Both the position numbers and the translations under genes were made by a program. Positions 35,964 through 44,780 of a DNA stretch of 56,613 bases are shown here, piece by piece. Source of the stretch: Acrocarpospora corrugata (GTDB lineage Bacteria > Actinomycetota > Actinomycetes > Streptosporangiales > Streptosporangiaceae). The notes beneath the pieces are model-generated. The model made no database searches and had not been told where the DNA came from. It was given only the letters and a program-made list of their open reading frames with translations. The stretch's first letter is position 1, and every line of letters begins with the position of its first letter. The stretch lies in the NCBI RefSeq assembly GCF_009687845.1, contig NZ_BLAD01000090.1, positions 1-56,613 on the forward strand, given 5' to 3'.

Positions 35964-37142
35964 TCAGTTCACCAGCTGTGTCCAGCGTTCGACCCACTGC
36001 GCGTAGTCAGTGCATTCCCCGTCCCGGCCCGGGCAATCCTTTGCCGGGTAATCAGCAAAGGAAAGCCCCTTGAAGGCGCGGGAGGTGCCGACGCCGTACA
36101 GGCCGCAAATCCGGTCGGCCCGGTCCGCCACCGCCGGCTCCACGTCCTCCGGCGCGCCCTCGCACACATCCGGGTTGGCCGGGGCCAGGCCGGTCCAGGC
36201 GACCACCTTGCGCTGCGTCTCCGCCGAGGTCATCCAGTTCAGCCACTGGTAGGCGCACTCCGGATGGGCGGCCTCCGCCGACACCTGCCAGACGTCCACC
36301 CACCCGGTGACCCGCGACTCGGCGACCGCCCTGACCGGCTTGCCCGCCCGGTCGAGCACGTCCAGCAGATACGGCGAGCCCTGCCCGAACCGCGCCGACC
36401 CGGCCGCGAGCCCGGTCACCACCCGCAGCGGATCCCGCCAGTACACCCGCTCAGACTCCGCCGCCAGCAGCTTCACCGCGTCGTCGAGCTGCGCCGGCGT
36501 CAACTGGAACGGCTCCTCGACCCCCTGCCGGAGCGCCGCGTCCGCGATGCTCAACGGCGTGTCCCGCAGGAACACCGGACCCTCGTCCGCGTACATCGCC
36601 GCCGCGTCCTTCGGCTTCGGCAGCCCGCTGTCGTAGAGCAGCACGTTCCGCTCCCACAGGAACGGCACGCCGTGCGTGCCCGCCGCGTCGCGGAGCCGCT
36701 TCGGAATGTCGTGATAGAGCGCCACCCGGTCGGTGTCGACGGGCGCCACCCGCTTCTCGGCGCGCAGCCGCCCGGCCAGGTCCGGCGGGGCCGCGATCAC
36801 GTCGAACGCCTCCGGGTCCAGGTCCTCGCTCTGGTCGGCGGCGGGGCTGTAGCTGAACGGCCGGTAGTTGACCTTGCAGCCGCTCGCCGACTCGAACGCG
36901 GCCACCCAGTTGACCTGCGGATCGGTGCCGCCCCACTCCACCTGGCCGACGGGCGCCCGCACGACGAGCGCGCCTTCGCCGGCGCCGGTGGGAGTGGGAG
37001 TGGGACTGGGACTGGGGCTCGGGGACGGGGATGGGCTCGGCGTTTTACTCGCCGAAGCCGAAGGTGACGCGCTTCCGGCCGCCTGGCCGCAGCCGGTGGC
37101 GAGCACCACCGAGACGACGGCCACCAGGCGCGCGATCCGCAC
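35964..37142 (-). CDS. Extracellular solute-binding lipoprotein, polyamine/spermidine type
   Basis: 392 residues. The lipobox LATGC puts the lipidated cysteine at residue 18; a Ser-Pro/Thr-Pro repeat linker (about 25-52) tethers the domain to the membrane. The body resembles PotD-like periplasmic binding proteins (VNWVAAFESASGCKVNYRPF, FDVIAAPPDLAGRL, GVPFLWERNVLLYDSG, YQWLNWMTSAETQRKV). No permease or ATPase gene is adjacent, so it is an orphan binding protein that must share a transporter or act as a sensor. GTG start. Confidence 0.85.
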   Translation of the reverse strand: MRIARLVAVVSVVLATGCGQAAGSASPSASASKTPSPSPSPSPSPSPTPTPTGAGEGALVVRAPVGQVEWGGTDPQVNWVAAFESASGCKVNYRPFSYSPAADQSEDLDPEAFDVIAAPPDLAGRLRAEKRVAPVDTDRVALYHDIPKRLRDAAGTHGVPFLWERNVLLYDSGLPKPKDAAAMYADEGPVFLRDTPLSIADAALRQGVEEPFQLTPAQLDDAVKLLAAESERVYWRDPLRVVTGLAAGSARFGQGSPYLLDVLDRAGKPVRAVAESRVTGWVDVWQVSAEAAHPECAYQWLNWMTSAETQRKVVAWTGLAPANPDVCEGAPEDVEPAVADRADRICGLYGVGTSRAFKGLSFADYPAKDCPGRDGECTDYAQWVERWTQLVN

Positions 37143-37240
37143 GGCACCCTCCCTGAGCTAGACGCTCAGAGCCTACTGGTGGCGGCCGGGGCCCAAAACC
37201 CGGCGGCGGATTGTCGCCGGGCCTGCGTACAGTCGTGGCC

Positions 37241-38656
37241 ATGACCGCCCAGCTCCCCCGGCCTTCGCTTGCCCCCACTCCCCCGCCACCCCTCAGCCGT
37301 AAAGCGACCGCCGTCCTCGTGCTCGCCTGTTTAGGCCAGTTCGTGGGGGTTCTGGACGCGTCGATCGTGAACCTGGCGCTGCCGTCCATGGGCGCGGAAC
37401 TGGGCCTGTCCAGCACCGGCCTGCAGTGGGTCGTCAACGCCTACGTGCTGGCCTTCGGCGGTCTGCTGCTGCTCGGCGGCCGGGCCTCCGACCTCTACGG
37501 CGAGCGGCGGGTCTTCGTCGTCGGCGCCTCGCTGTTCACGGTGGCCAGCCTGCTGGGCGGGATCGCCACCACCCCCACCGCGCTGATCATCGCGCGGGCG
37601 GTGCAGGGCATGGGCGTGGCCGTGCTGGCCCCGACCACGCTGACCATCCTCACCACCACCTTCCCGAAGGGCCGCCGACGGACGAAGGCGATCGCCAGCT
37701 GGACGGCCGTCGGCGCCGCGGGCGGCGCGGTCGGGGCCGCGCTGGGCGGGCTGATCACCCAGTACCTGTCCTGGCGCTGGACCCTGCTGGTCAACGTGCC
37801 GATCGGCGTCGCGCTGGTGATCACCGCGCTGGTGGTGATCGGCCGCAGGCTGCCCGGCGAGACCCGGCGGCTCGACGTGCTCGGCACCATCCTGGTCACC
37901 ACCGGGCTCACCGCGCTGGCATACGGGACCGTGCAGACCCACGAGCACGGCTGGGTGTCGGTCCCTGCGCTGCTGCCGCTGGGGTCGGGCGCGCTGGCGC
38001 TGGCCGCGTTCCTGCTGGTGCAGTCCCGCACCGCGCAGCCGCTGGTGCCGCTCGGGCTGCTCCGCAACCGGCTGGTGGCCGGGAGCAGCATCGCGACCTT
38101 CCTGATGGGCGCGATCTTCATGTCGATGTGGTACTTCCTCACCCTGCACATGCAGGACGACCTGGGCTACAGCCCGGTGCAGGCCGGGTTCGCCTTCGTG
38201 CCGCACGCGCTGATGCTGGTCGCCGCGTCCAGGGCCGCGCCGTGGCTGCTGCACCGGATGGGGAACCGGACCCTGATCGTGGCCGGGGCGGTGCTCGGCC
38301 TGGCCGGCCTGCTCTGGCAGGCCAGGATGACCGAGGACTACGTCGGCGGCATCCTCATCCCCGGCCTGCTGATGTGCGCGGGCGCGGCCGTCTCCCAGCC
38401 GCCGATCGCCATCGTCGGCACGGCCGGCATCGACCGCGCCGACTCCGGCCTCGTGTCCGGCCTGCTCACCGCCTCGCGCACGGTCGGCGGCTCGCTCGGC
38501 CTGGCGGCCCTGGTCACCTTGGCGGCCACCCAGGCGAACCCCGTCCAGGGGGCCAGCGCCGCCTTCCTGGTGGGCGCCGGCCTGATGGTCGTCACGATCG
38601 CCGTGGTGCTCCTGGTGCTGCCCCGAGGAGCGGGCGGCACCCCCGCCACCGCCTAG
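37241..38656 (+). CDS. MFS transporter, DHA2 (EmrB/QacA) 14-span family
   Basis: 471 residues with about 14 predicted spans. LDASIVNLALPSMGAELGL and VVNAYVLAFGGLLLLGGRASD at the first spans, GERR in the motif-A loop and RAVQGMGVAVLAPTTLTIL are DHA2 signatures. Proton-driven efflux of drugs or metabolites is expected; substrate unknown. It starts at ATG 37241 and is followed 54 bp later by a SARP regulator on the same strand. Confidence 0.92.
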   Translation: MTAQLPRPSLAPTPPPPLSRKATAVLVLACLGQFVGVLDASIVNLALPSMGAELGLSSTGLQWVVNAYVLAFGGLLLLGGRASDLYGERRVFVVGASLFTVASLLGGIATTPTALIIARAVQGMGVAVLAPTTLTILTTTFPKGRRRTKAIASWTAVGAAGGAVGAALGGLITQYLSWRWTLLVNVPIGVALVITALVVIGRRLPGETRRLDVLGTILVTTGLTALAYGTVQTHEHGWVSVPALLPLGSGALALAAFLLVQSRTAQPLVPLGLLRNRLVAGSSIATFLMGAIFMSMWYFLTLHMQDDLGYSPVQAGFAFVPHALMLVAASRAAPWLLHRMGNRTLIVAGAVLGLAGLLWQARMTEDYVGGILIPGLLMCAGAAVSQPPIAIVGTAGIDRADSGLVSGLLTASRTVGGSLGLAALVTLAATQANPVQGASAAFLVGAGLMVVTIAVVLLVLPRGAGGTPATA

Positions 38657-38710
38657 GGACGCGACCCGCCACCCGGCGGTACGCTGACCCGGACGATCAG
38701 AGGGAGAGTC

Positions 38711-41700
38711 ATGGATTTCCGGCTCTTCGGGCCTTTCACGGTGATCGGCGACGACGGCGCGCCCGTGGATCTCGGCCCCCGCCAGCAGCGTGCCGTGCTG
38801 GCCATGCTGGCGACCGAGCCGGGCCGGATCATGTCGCTGGACCGGATCATCGACGAACTGTGGACGGGCGAGCCGCCGTCCGGCGCGACCGGAACACTCC
38901 AGTCCTACATCTCCCATCTGCGCCGCTCGCTGGAGCCCGGCCGCGCCCCGCGCACCCCGGCGCGCGTGCTGCTCACCCGGGAGCCCGGCTACCTGCTGGC
39001 GATCGCGCCCGGCCAGGTGGACCTGGGCAGGTTCGCGGCCTGGGCCGAGGACGGCCGCCGGGCGCTGGCCCGGGGCGCGCACGCGGAGGCGCTGGAGGCG
39101 CTGGACCAGGCGCTCGCGCTGTGGCGCGGCCGTCCACTGCCGGAGTTCGCCGGGTACGCCTTCGCCGAGCAGACCGTCGGGCACCTGACCGAGGTGCACG
39201 GCTCGGCCACCGAGGACCGGTTCGACGCCAGGCTCGCGCTGGGCGACAGCGCGTCCTGCGTGGCCGACCTGGAGCGGGTGATCGCCGTCTATCCGTACCG
39301 GGAGCGGCTGTGGAGTCTGCTGGTGCTGGCGCTCTACCGGTCCGGGCGGCAGGCGGACGCGCTCGGGGCGCTGCGCCGGGTCAGGAGGCTGCTCGCCGAC
39401 GAACTGGGCCTGGAGCCGGGGCCTGAGCTGCGCCGGATCGAGCAGGCCGTGTTCGACCAGTCCGCCGACCTGCCGGGGCCGCCGGTGCCGGCGGCGGCCC
39501 CGGTCGTGCCCGGTCCGCCGGTGCCGGCCGGGCGGCTGATCGCGCGTGCGCCGCAGCTGGCGCGGGTGGCGGCCCGGCTGGGCGAGGTGCGCCGGGGACG
39601 GGGCGGGGTACTGCTGTTCACCGGGGAGGCCGGGATCGGCAAGACCCGGCTGGCGCAGGCCGCGGCCGAGGAGGCCGAGGCGCAGGGGGTGATCGCCGTG
39701 TGGGCGCGCTGCCTGGAGAGCGAGGGCGCGCCGGCGTTCTGGCCGTGGCTTCAGGTGATGCGCGCGCTGGGGCGTACCGAGGCGGGGAGCCTGCTCGCCG
39801 GTGAGCGGGCCGATCCTGGCGTGGATCCGGGGGCGGCGCTGTTCGCGCTGCACGAGCGGGTGCTGGACGCGATCGGCGCCGGCGACCCCATCCTGATCGT
39901 CCTGGACGACCTGCACTGGGCCGACGCGGCCTCGCTGCGGCTGCTGTCGTTCGCGGCAGGGGAGCTGGGGCGGCGGCCGGTCCTGGTGCTGGCCACGCTG
40001 CGGCCGGAACCCGGCCGTGACCCGGAGCAGCTCCGCGACACGCTGGCGGCGCTCACCCGGGAGCCGGGCACCGAGCGGCTCGCGCTCCCGCCCTTCACCC
40101 CCGGCGAGGTGCACGCCTTCCTGGGCCAGCGGGACGTGGCCGGCCAGGAGCTGGCCGAGGCGCTCTACCGGCGCACCGGCGGCAACCCGTTCTATCTGGG
40201 CGAGCTGCTCCGCCTGCTGGACAGCGAGCACCGGCTGGGCGCGGCGGCGGCCTGGGTCGCCGCCGCCGTACCGGAAGGGGTGCGCGAGGTGATCGAACGG
40301 CGGGTGGCCCGGCTGCCTGAGCAGACCAGGGAGCTGCTCAGCACGGCGGCCGTGCTCGGCCGCGACGTCAGCCTGGACGTGCTGGCGGCGGCCACCGCCG
40401 TCCCCGCGGAAGAGGTCATGTCCGCGCTGGAACCGGCCATCGCCACCGGCCTGCTGGTCGAGCCGCCGGACGGCCACGACTACCGGTTCTCGCACGCCCT
40501 GGTCAGGGACGCCCTCTACGCCGGGCTCGGCCGGCTCAGGGCGGCCCGACTGCACCTGAAGGCGGGCGAGGCGCTGGAGTCGCTGCCCGGCGAGGACGCG
40601 ACGCTGCGGCTGCCGCTGCTGGCCCACCACTTCGGCATGGCGGCCCGGGTCGGCGGGGCCGCCCGCGCGGTGGAGTACGCCACGGCGGCGGCCCGCCAGG
40701 CCGGCGCGCAGCGCGCCTACGACGAGGCCGTGGAGCTGTGGCGCAGGGCGCTGGCCGTGCTCGGCGGACACGATCCCGGCCGCCGCTGCGACCTGCTGGT
40801 GGAACTGGGTCTGGCGCACCGCGATGTCGGCTCCATCGACGGCGCGCTGGCCGCGGTCGAGGAGGCGATCGAGCTGGCCTCCTCGAACGGCCTGCGGGAC
40901 CGGCTGGTCGCGGCCGTCACCGTGTTCGGCGGGCTCAGCGTCTGGTTCGTCCGCGCGCACGGCGTCGTCGACGGCCGGCTGGTGACGATCCTGGAGGAGC
41001 TGCTCGCCGGTCCGCTCAAGGACGAGGAGCGGGCCGCCCTGCTCGGCACGCTCGGCGTCGAGCTGGTCTTCGGCCCGCGCCGGGAGGAGGGCGAGCGGCT
41101 GGCCGCCGAGGGCGTCGAACTCGCCCGCAGGATCGGCGACCCCGCCCTGCTGGTCCGGCTGCTCAACAACTACGTGCTCACCGCGTGGGTGCCGTGGCGG
41201 CACCGGGAGCGTGCGGCGGCCGGCGACGAGATGCTGTCCACCCCCGGCATCCGGCCCGCGGCCGAGATCGTCGGCCTGGTGATGCGGATGGACGAACGGC
41301 TGAAGAACGGCGAACTCGCCGAGTGGGCGGCCCACCAGGCGCGGGCCGAGGCCCTCGCCCGGGAGGTCAGGCGGCCGGAGCTGACCGCCATGCTGCGAGT
41401 CGCCCAGGCGGCGCACGCCAGCATGCACGGCCGGTGGGACGCCGCGGAACGGCTGGCCGCGGAGGCGACCGCGCTGCTCAGCGCTACCACGATCTGGGGG
41501 TACGCCGCCCCGGAGATGATCACCGTGTACAGCTGCCGGCGGGCTCAGGGCCGGGTCGGCGAGATCCTCGACCGGCTGGTGAGCTGGGCCGGCGAGCCCG
41601 ACATGTACCTGCTGCGGGCCATCGCCGTGCTGGGCGCGCTCGACGTCGGCGACGAGGCGCTGGCCAGGGAGCTGATCGCCCGCTGGGGCACCGAGATCAG

Positions 41701-42013
41701 GGACGACTGGTCGGTGGAGTTCAACATGGTCGTCTGGGGCTACGTGGCCGCCCGGCTCGGCACCCCGGACCGGGCCGAACTGTACCGGCGGATCGCCCCG
41801 TTCGGGGACCGGCTGATCAGCATCGGCACCGGCATGACCTGCTGGGGCTCCACCCATCAGGTGCTGGCCGCGCTGGCCGAGGCGATGGGCGACCGCGTGC
41901 GCGCGCTCGACCACGCCGAGCGCGCGCACGCCTGCCACGAACGCCTGGGGCTGACCTACTGGTCGGCCCGGAGCGCCGAACTGCTCAGCGGTTGGTCGGG
42001 AAGCCCAGGTTGA
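38711..42013 (+). CDS. SARP-family regulator with BTAD and AAA ATPase domains (AfsR-like)
   Basis: 1100 residues. The OmpR-type winged helix (residues 1-95, FRLFGPFTVIGDDGAPVDLG, SYISHLRRSLEPG) is followed by a bacterial transcriptional activation domain (about 100-245), an ATPase with Walker A GEAGIGKTRLA near residue 304 and Walker B LIVLDDLHWAD near 397, and a long TPR-like C-terminus. The RBS GAGGGAGAG precedes ATG 38711. This is the AfsR/large-SARP architecture of pathway activators. No biosynthetic gene cluster is adjacent; MFS pump upstream and mmsA downstream are candidates for control. It overlaps convergent mmsA by 29 bp. Confidence 0.93.
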   Translation: MDFRLFGPFTVIGDDGAPVDLGPRQQRAVLAMLATEPGRIMSLDRIIDELWTGEPPSGATGTLQSYISHLRRSLEPGRAPRTPARVLLTREPGYLLAIAPGQVDLGRFAAWAEDGRRALARGAHAEALEALDQALALWRGRPLPEFAGYAFAEQTVGHLTEVHGSATEDRFDARLALGDSASCVADLERVIAVYPYRERLWSLLVLALYRSGRQADALGALRRVRRLLADELGLEPGPELRRIEQAVFDQSADLPGPPVPAAAPVVPGPPVPAGRLIARAPQLARVAARLGEVRRGRGGVLLFTGEAGIGKTRLAQAAAEEAEAQGVIAVWARCLESEGAPAFWPWLQVMRALGRTEAGSLLAGERADPGVDPGAALFALHERVLDAIGAGDPILIVLDDLHWADAASLRLLSFAAGELGRRPVLVLATLRPEPGRDPEQLRDTLAALTREPGTERLALPPFTPGEVHAFLGQRDVAGQELAEALYRRTGGNPFYLGELLRLLDSEHRLGAAAAWVAAAVPEGVREVIERRVARLPEQTRELLSTAAVLGRDVSLDVLAAATAVPAEEVMSALEPAIATGLLVEPPDGHDYRFSHALVRDALYAGLGRLRAARLHLKAGEALESLPGEDATLRLPLLAHHFGMAARVGGAARAVEYATAAARQAGAQRAYDEAVELWRRALAVLGGHDPGRRCDLLVELGLAHRDVGSIDGALAAVEEAIELASSNGLRDRLVAAVTVFGGLSVWFVRAHGVVDGRLVTILEELLAGPLKDEERAALLGTLGVELVFGPRREEGERLAAEGVELARRIGDPALLVRLLNNYVLTAWVPWRHRERAAAGDEMLSTPGIRPAAEIVGLVMRMDERLKNGELAEWAAHQARAEALAREVRRPELTAMLRVAQAAHASMHGRWDAAERLAAEATALLSATTIWGYAAPEMITVYSCRRAQGRVGEILDRLVSWAGEPDMYLLRAIAVLGALDVGDEALARELIARWGTEIRDDWSVEFNMVVWGYVAARLGTPDRAELYRRIAPFGDRLISIGTGMTCWGSTHQVLAALAEAMGDRVRALDHAERAHACHERLGLTYWSARSAELLSGWSGSPG

Positions 42014-43460
42014 CGCCGCCGTGCGAGGGGTCCGGCCAGCGTGAGGTGACGACCTTGCCCCGGGTGTAGAAGTGCACGCCTTCCGCGCCGTGCACGTGGG
42101 TGTCGCCGAACAGGGATGACTTCCAGCCGCCGAAGCTGTAGAAGGCCATCGGCACCGGGATGGGCACGTTCACGCCGACCATGCCGACCTCGACCTCGTT
42201 CTGGAAGCGCCGGGCGGCGCCGCCGTCGTTGGTGAAGATCGCGGTGCCGTTGCCGTACTCGCCGGTGTTGATCAGGTGCAGGCCCTCCTCGTACGAGGCG
42301 ACCCTGACGATCGACAGCACCGGCCCGAAGATCTCCTCGCGGTGCACCCGCGACCCGGCCGGGACGTGGTCGAGCACGGTCGGCCCGAGCCAGAACCCGT
42401 CCCCCTCCGGCAGGTCCTCGCGCCCGTCCACGACGAGTTTGCCCTCGCCGAGGTCCAGGTAGGAGGCGACCTTGTCGCGGTGCTCGCGGGTGACCAGCGC
42501 GCCCATCTCGGCGGCGGGGTCGTCCCCGGGCCCGACCTTGATGGCGCGGGTCCGCGCAACGATCTTCTCGACCAGTTCGTCCCCGATCGGGTCGACCGCC
42601 AGCACGACCGAGATGGCCATGCAGCGTTCGCCCGCCGAGCCGAACCCCGCCGACACGGCCGAGTCTGCGACCAGGTCCAGGTCCGCGTCCGGCAGCACCA
42701 GCATGTGGTTCTTGGCGCCGCCGAGGGCCTGCACCCGCTTGCCGTGCGCGGTGCCGGTCTCGTAGACGTACCGGGCGATGGGGGTGGAGCCGACGAAGCT
42801 GACCGCCTTGACGTCCGGGTGGGCGAGCAGCCGGTCGACGGCGACCTTGTCGCCCTGGACGACGTTGAACACGCCGTCCGGCAGGCCCGCCCGCCGCCAC
42901 AGGTCGGCGATCAGCAGCGACGCCGACGGGTCCTTCTCCGACGGCTTCAGCACGAAGGTGTTGCCGCAGGCGATCGCGACCGGGAACATCCACATCGGCA
43001 CCATGGCCGGGAAGTTGAACGGGGTGATCCCGGCGACCACGCCGAGCGGCTGGCGGATGCTGAAGGAGTCCACACTGGTGGAGACGTTCTCGGAGAAGCC
43101 GCCCTTGAGCAGGTGCGGGATGCCGCAGGCGAACTCCACCACCTCCAGGCCGCGGGCCACCTCGCCGAGCGCGTCGGCGTGCACCTTGCCGTGCTCGGCG
43201 CTGATCAGCGCGGCGATCTCGTCCTTGTGGCCGGCCAGCAGTTCGCGGAACCGGAACAGCACCTGGGCGCGCTTGACCAGGGACGCGTCCCGCCAGGCGG
43301 GGAAGGCGGCGAAGGCGGCGGCCACCGCTGCGTCGACCTGGCCGATGTCGGCCAGCGCGACCCGGCCGGTCTCCGCGCCGGTGGCGGGGTTGAAGATCGG
43401 GGCCGTGCTCCCCGCGCTGTCCGCGGGGGCGCCGTTGATCCAGTGGGTGACGTGCTTCAC
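41985..43460 (-). CDS. mmsA: CoA-acylating methylmalonate-semialdehyde dehydrogenase
   Basis: 491 residues from GTG 43460. It has GVVAGITPFNFPAMVPMWMF, SFVGSTPIARYVYETG, the cysteine in GSAGERCMAISVV, EEIFGPVLSIVRV and GWKSSLFGD, the standard MMSDH pattern. It converts malonate or methylmalonate semialdehyde plus CoA and NAD+ to acetyl- or propionyl-CoA with loss of CO2. Its start overlaps the aminotransferase stop as GTGA, so the pair is translationally coupled: amine to semialdehyde to acyl-CoA, fitting beta-alanine, beta-aminoisobutyrate or valine/pyrimidine catabolism. Confidence 0.95.
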   Translation of the reverse strand: MKHVTHWINGAPADSAGSTAPIFNPATGAETGRVALADIGQVDAAVAAAFAAFPAWRDASLVKRAQVLFRFRELLAGHKDEIAALISAEHGKVHADALGEVARGLEVVEFACGIPHLLKGGFSENVSTSVDSFSIRQPLGVVAGITPFNFPAMVPMWMFPVAIACGNTFVLKPSEKDPSASLLIADLWRRAGLPDGVFNVVQGDKVAVDRLLAHPDVKAVSFVGSTPIARYVYETGTAHGKRVQALGGAKNHMLVLPDADLDLVADSAVSAGFGSAGERCMAISVVLAVDPIGDELVEKIVARTRAIKVGPGDDPAAEMGALVTREHRDKVASYLDLGEGKLVVDGREDLPEGDGFWLGPTVLDHVPAGSRVHREEIFGPVLSIVRVASYEEGLHLINTGEYGNGTAIFTNDGGAARRFQNEVEVGMVGVNVPIPVPMAFYSFGGWKSSLFGDTHVHGAEGVHFYTRGKVVTSRWPDPSHGGVNLGFPTNR

Positions 43461-44740
43461 GAGATGTTCTCCAGGGCGGTCACCAGGATGGCGAGGCCTT
43501 CGCGGGCCTCGTCCTCGGTGAGGGTGAGCGGCGGGGCCATCCGCATGGCGTGGCCGTACAGGCCGCCCTTGCCGGCCAGCAGGCCGAGGCTTCTGGTCTC
43601 CTCCATGTAGCGGGCGGCGAGGGCGGGCGACGGCGCGCCGGAGGCCGGGTCGACGAGTTCGATGGCGAACATCAGGCCCTTGCCGCGGACGTCGCCGACG
43701 ATCGGGAAGCGGGGGGCGGCTTCGCGCAGGCCGTCCAGGATGATCGCGCCGGTCCTGGCCGCGTTGGCCTGCAGGTCGTGGCTGAGCACGTAGTCGAGGG
43801 TGGCGTTGGCGGCGGCCATCGAGATCGGGTTGCCGCCGAAGGTGGCCAGGCCGACCGCGTGCGGGGCGTCCATCAGGTCGCCGCGGGCGACCACGCCGCC
43901 GACCGCGAAGCCGTTGCCGAGGCCCTTGGCGAAGGTCATCATGTCCGGCGTGACGCCGTGGTTCTGGATGCCGAAGAAGGCGGAGCCGGTCCGGCCCCAG
44001 CCGGTCTGCACCTCGTCGGAGATGAACAGGACGCCCTGCTCGGCGAGGACTTCCTGGTAGGCGGCGAACAGCCCGTCGGGGGCCATGGTGAACCCGCCGA
44101 CGCCCTGGATCGGCTCCGCGATCAGCGCGGCCACATCGTTGGAGACCACGGTGGCCAGCACGTGCCGCAGGTCGTCCACGCAGGCGGCGATGTAGTCGGC
44201 GTCCGACAGGCCCCTGAACTGGACCAGCTGCCGGTCCGCGCCGTGCAGGAAGTGCACGTTCAGCGGGGAGAGCGAGTTGTTCTTCCAGGACCGGTTGGAG
44301 GTCACCGAGATGGCGCCGAACGAGCGGCCGTGGTAGCTCTGCCGCATCGCCAGGACCTGGTCGGACTTGCGGGCGTAGGTGGCCAGCAGCAGCGCGGTCT
44401 CGTTGGCCTCGGTGCCGGAGTTGGTGAAGAACACCTTGGCGTCGGGGATGCCGGACAGCCGGGCGATCTTCTCCGCGAGCTCGATCTGCCCGCGGAGCAG
44501 GTAGACGGTGGAGGTGTGCACCACGCCGGTGGCCAGCTGCCGCTCCACCGCCTCCCTGACCTCGGCGACGTCGTACCCGATCATGTTGGTCAGGATGCCC
44601 GCGAAGAAGTCGAGGTAGCTCTTCCCGGCCGCGTCGACGACGCGGTTGCCCTTGCCGCTGACGATCTCGATGGGGTCGTTGTAGTACAGAGCGAGCCAGT
44701 TGGGCATCACCGCACGATGGCGGGCAAGAAGGTCCGACAT
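43457..44740 (-). CDS. Class III (omega) aminotransferase, beta-alanine type
   Basis: 427 residues. FFTNSGTEANETALLLATYA, RQSYHGRSFGAISVTSN, the PLP aspartate in ISDEVQTGWGRTG and the Schiff-base lysine in TFAKGLGNGFAVGG are present. It is close to AGXT2-like beta-alanine/3-aminoisobutyrate:pyruvate aminotransferases; the coupled mmsA gene supports a beta-amino acid substrate. ATG 44740. It is the second class III aminotransferase of the window and clearly distinct from gabT. Confidence 0.92.
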   Translation of the reverse strand: MSDLLARHRAVMPNWLALYYNDPIEIVSGKGNRVVDAAGKSYLDFFAGILTNMIGYDVAEVREAVERQLATGVVHTSTVYLLRGQIELAEKIARLSGIPDAKVFFTNSGTEANETALLLATYARKSDQVLAMRQSYHGRSFGAISVTSNRSWKNNSLSPLNVHFLHGADRQLVQFRGLSDADYIAACVDDLRHVLATVVSNDVAALIAEPIQGVGGFTMAPDGLFAAYQEVLAEQGVLFISDEVQTGWGRTGSAFFGIQNHGVTPDMMTFAKGLGNGFAVGGVVARGDLMDAPHAVGLATFGGNPISMAAANATLDYVLSHDLQANAARTGAIILDGLREAAPRFPIVGDVRGKGLMFAIELVDPASGAPSPALAARYMEETRSLGLLAGKGGLYGHAMRMAPPLTLTEDEAREGLAILVTALENIS

Positions 44741-44780
44741 ACTTCCGAGTATCGCGGCTGCCCCGCCGGACTCCTACCAA

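Noticed and set aside
37331-41938. A 1535-codon open frame on the minus strand opposite the MFS and SARP genes
   Set aside because: It is the GC-rich antisense shadow of two well-supported genes; its protein is low-complexity Arg/Ala/Gln/Gly with no domain.
41985-44780. Possible aminotransferase-MMSDH fusion of 931 codons
   Set aside because: The N-terminal part is out of frame with the real aminotransferase; the two genes are separate and meet at a GTGA overlap.
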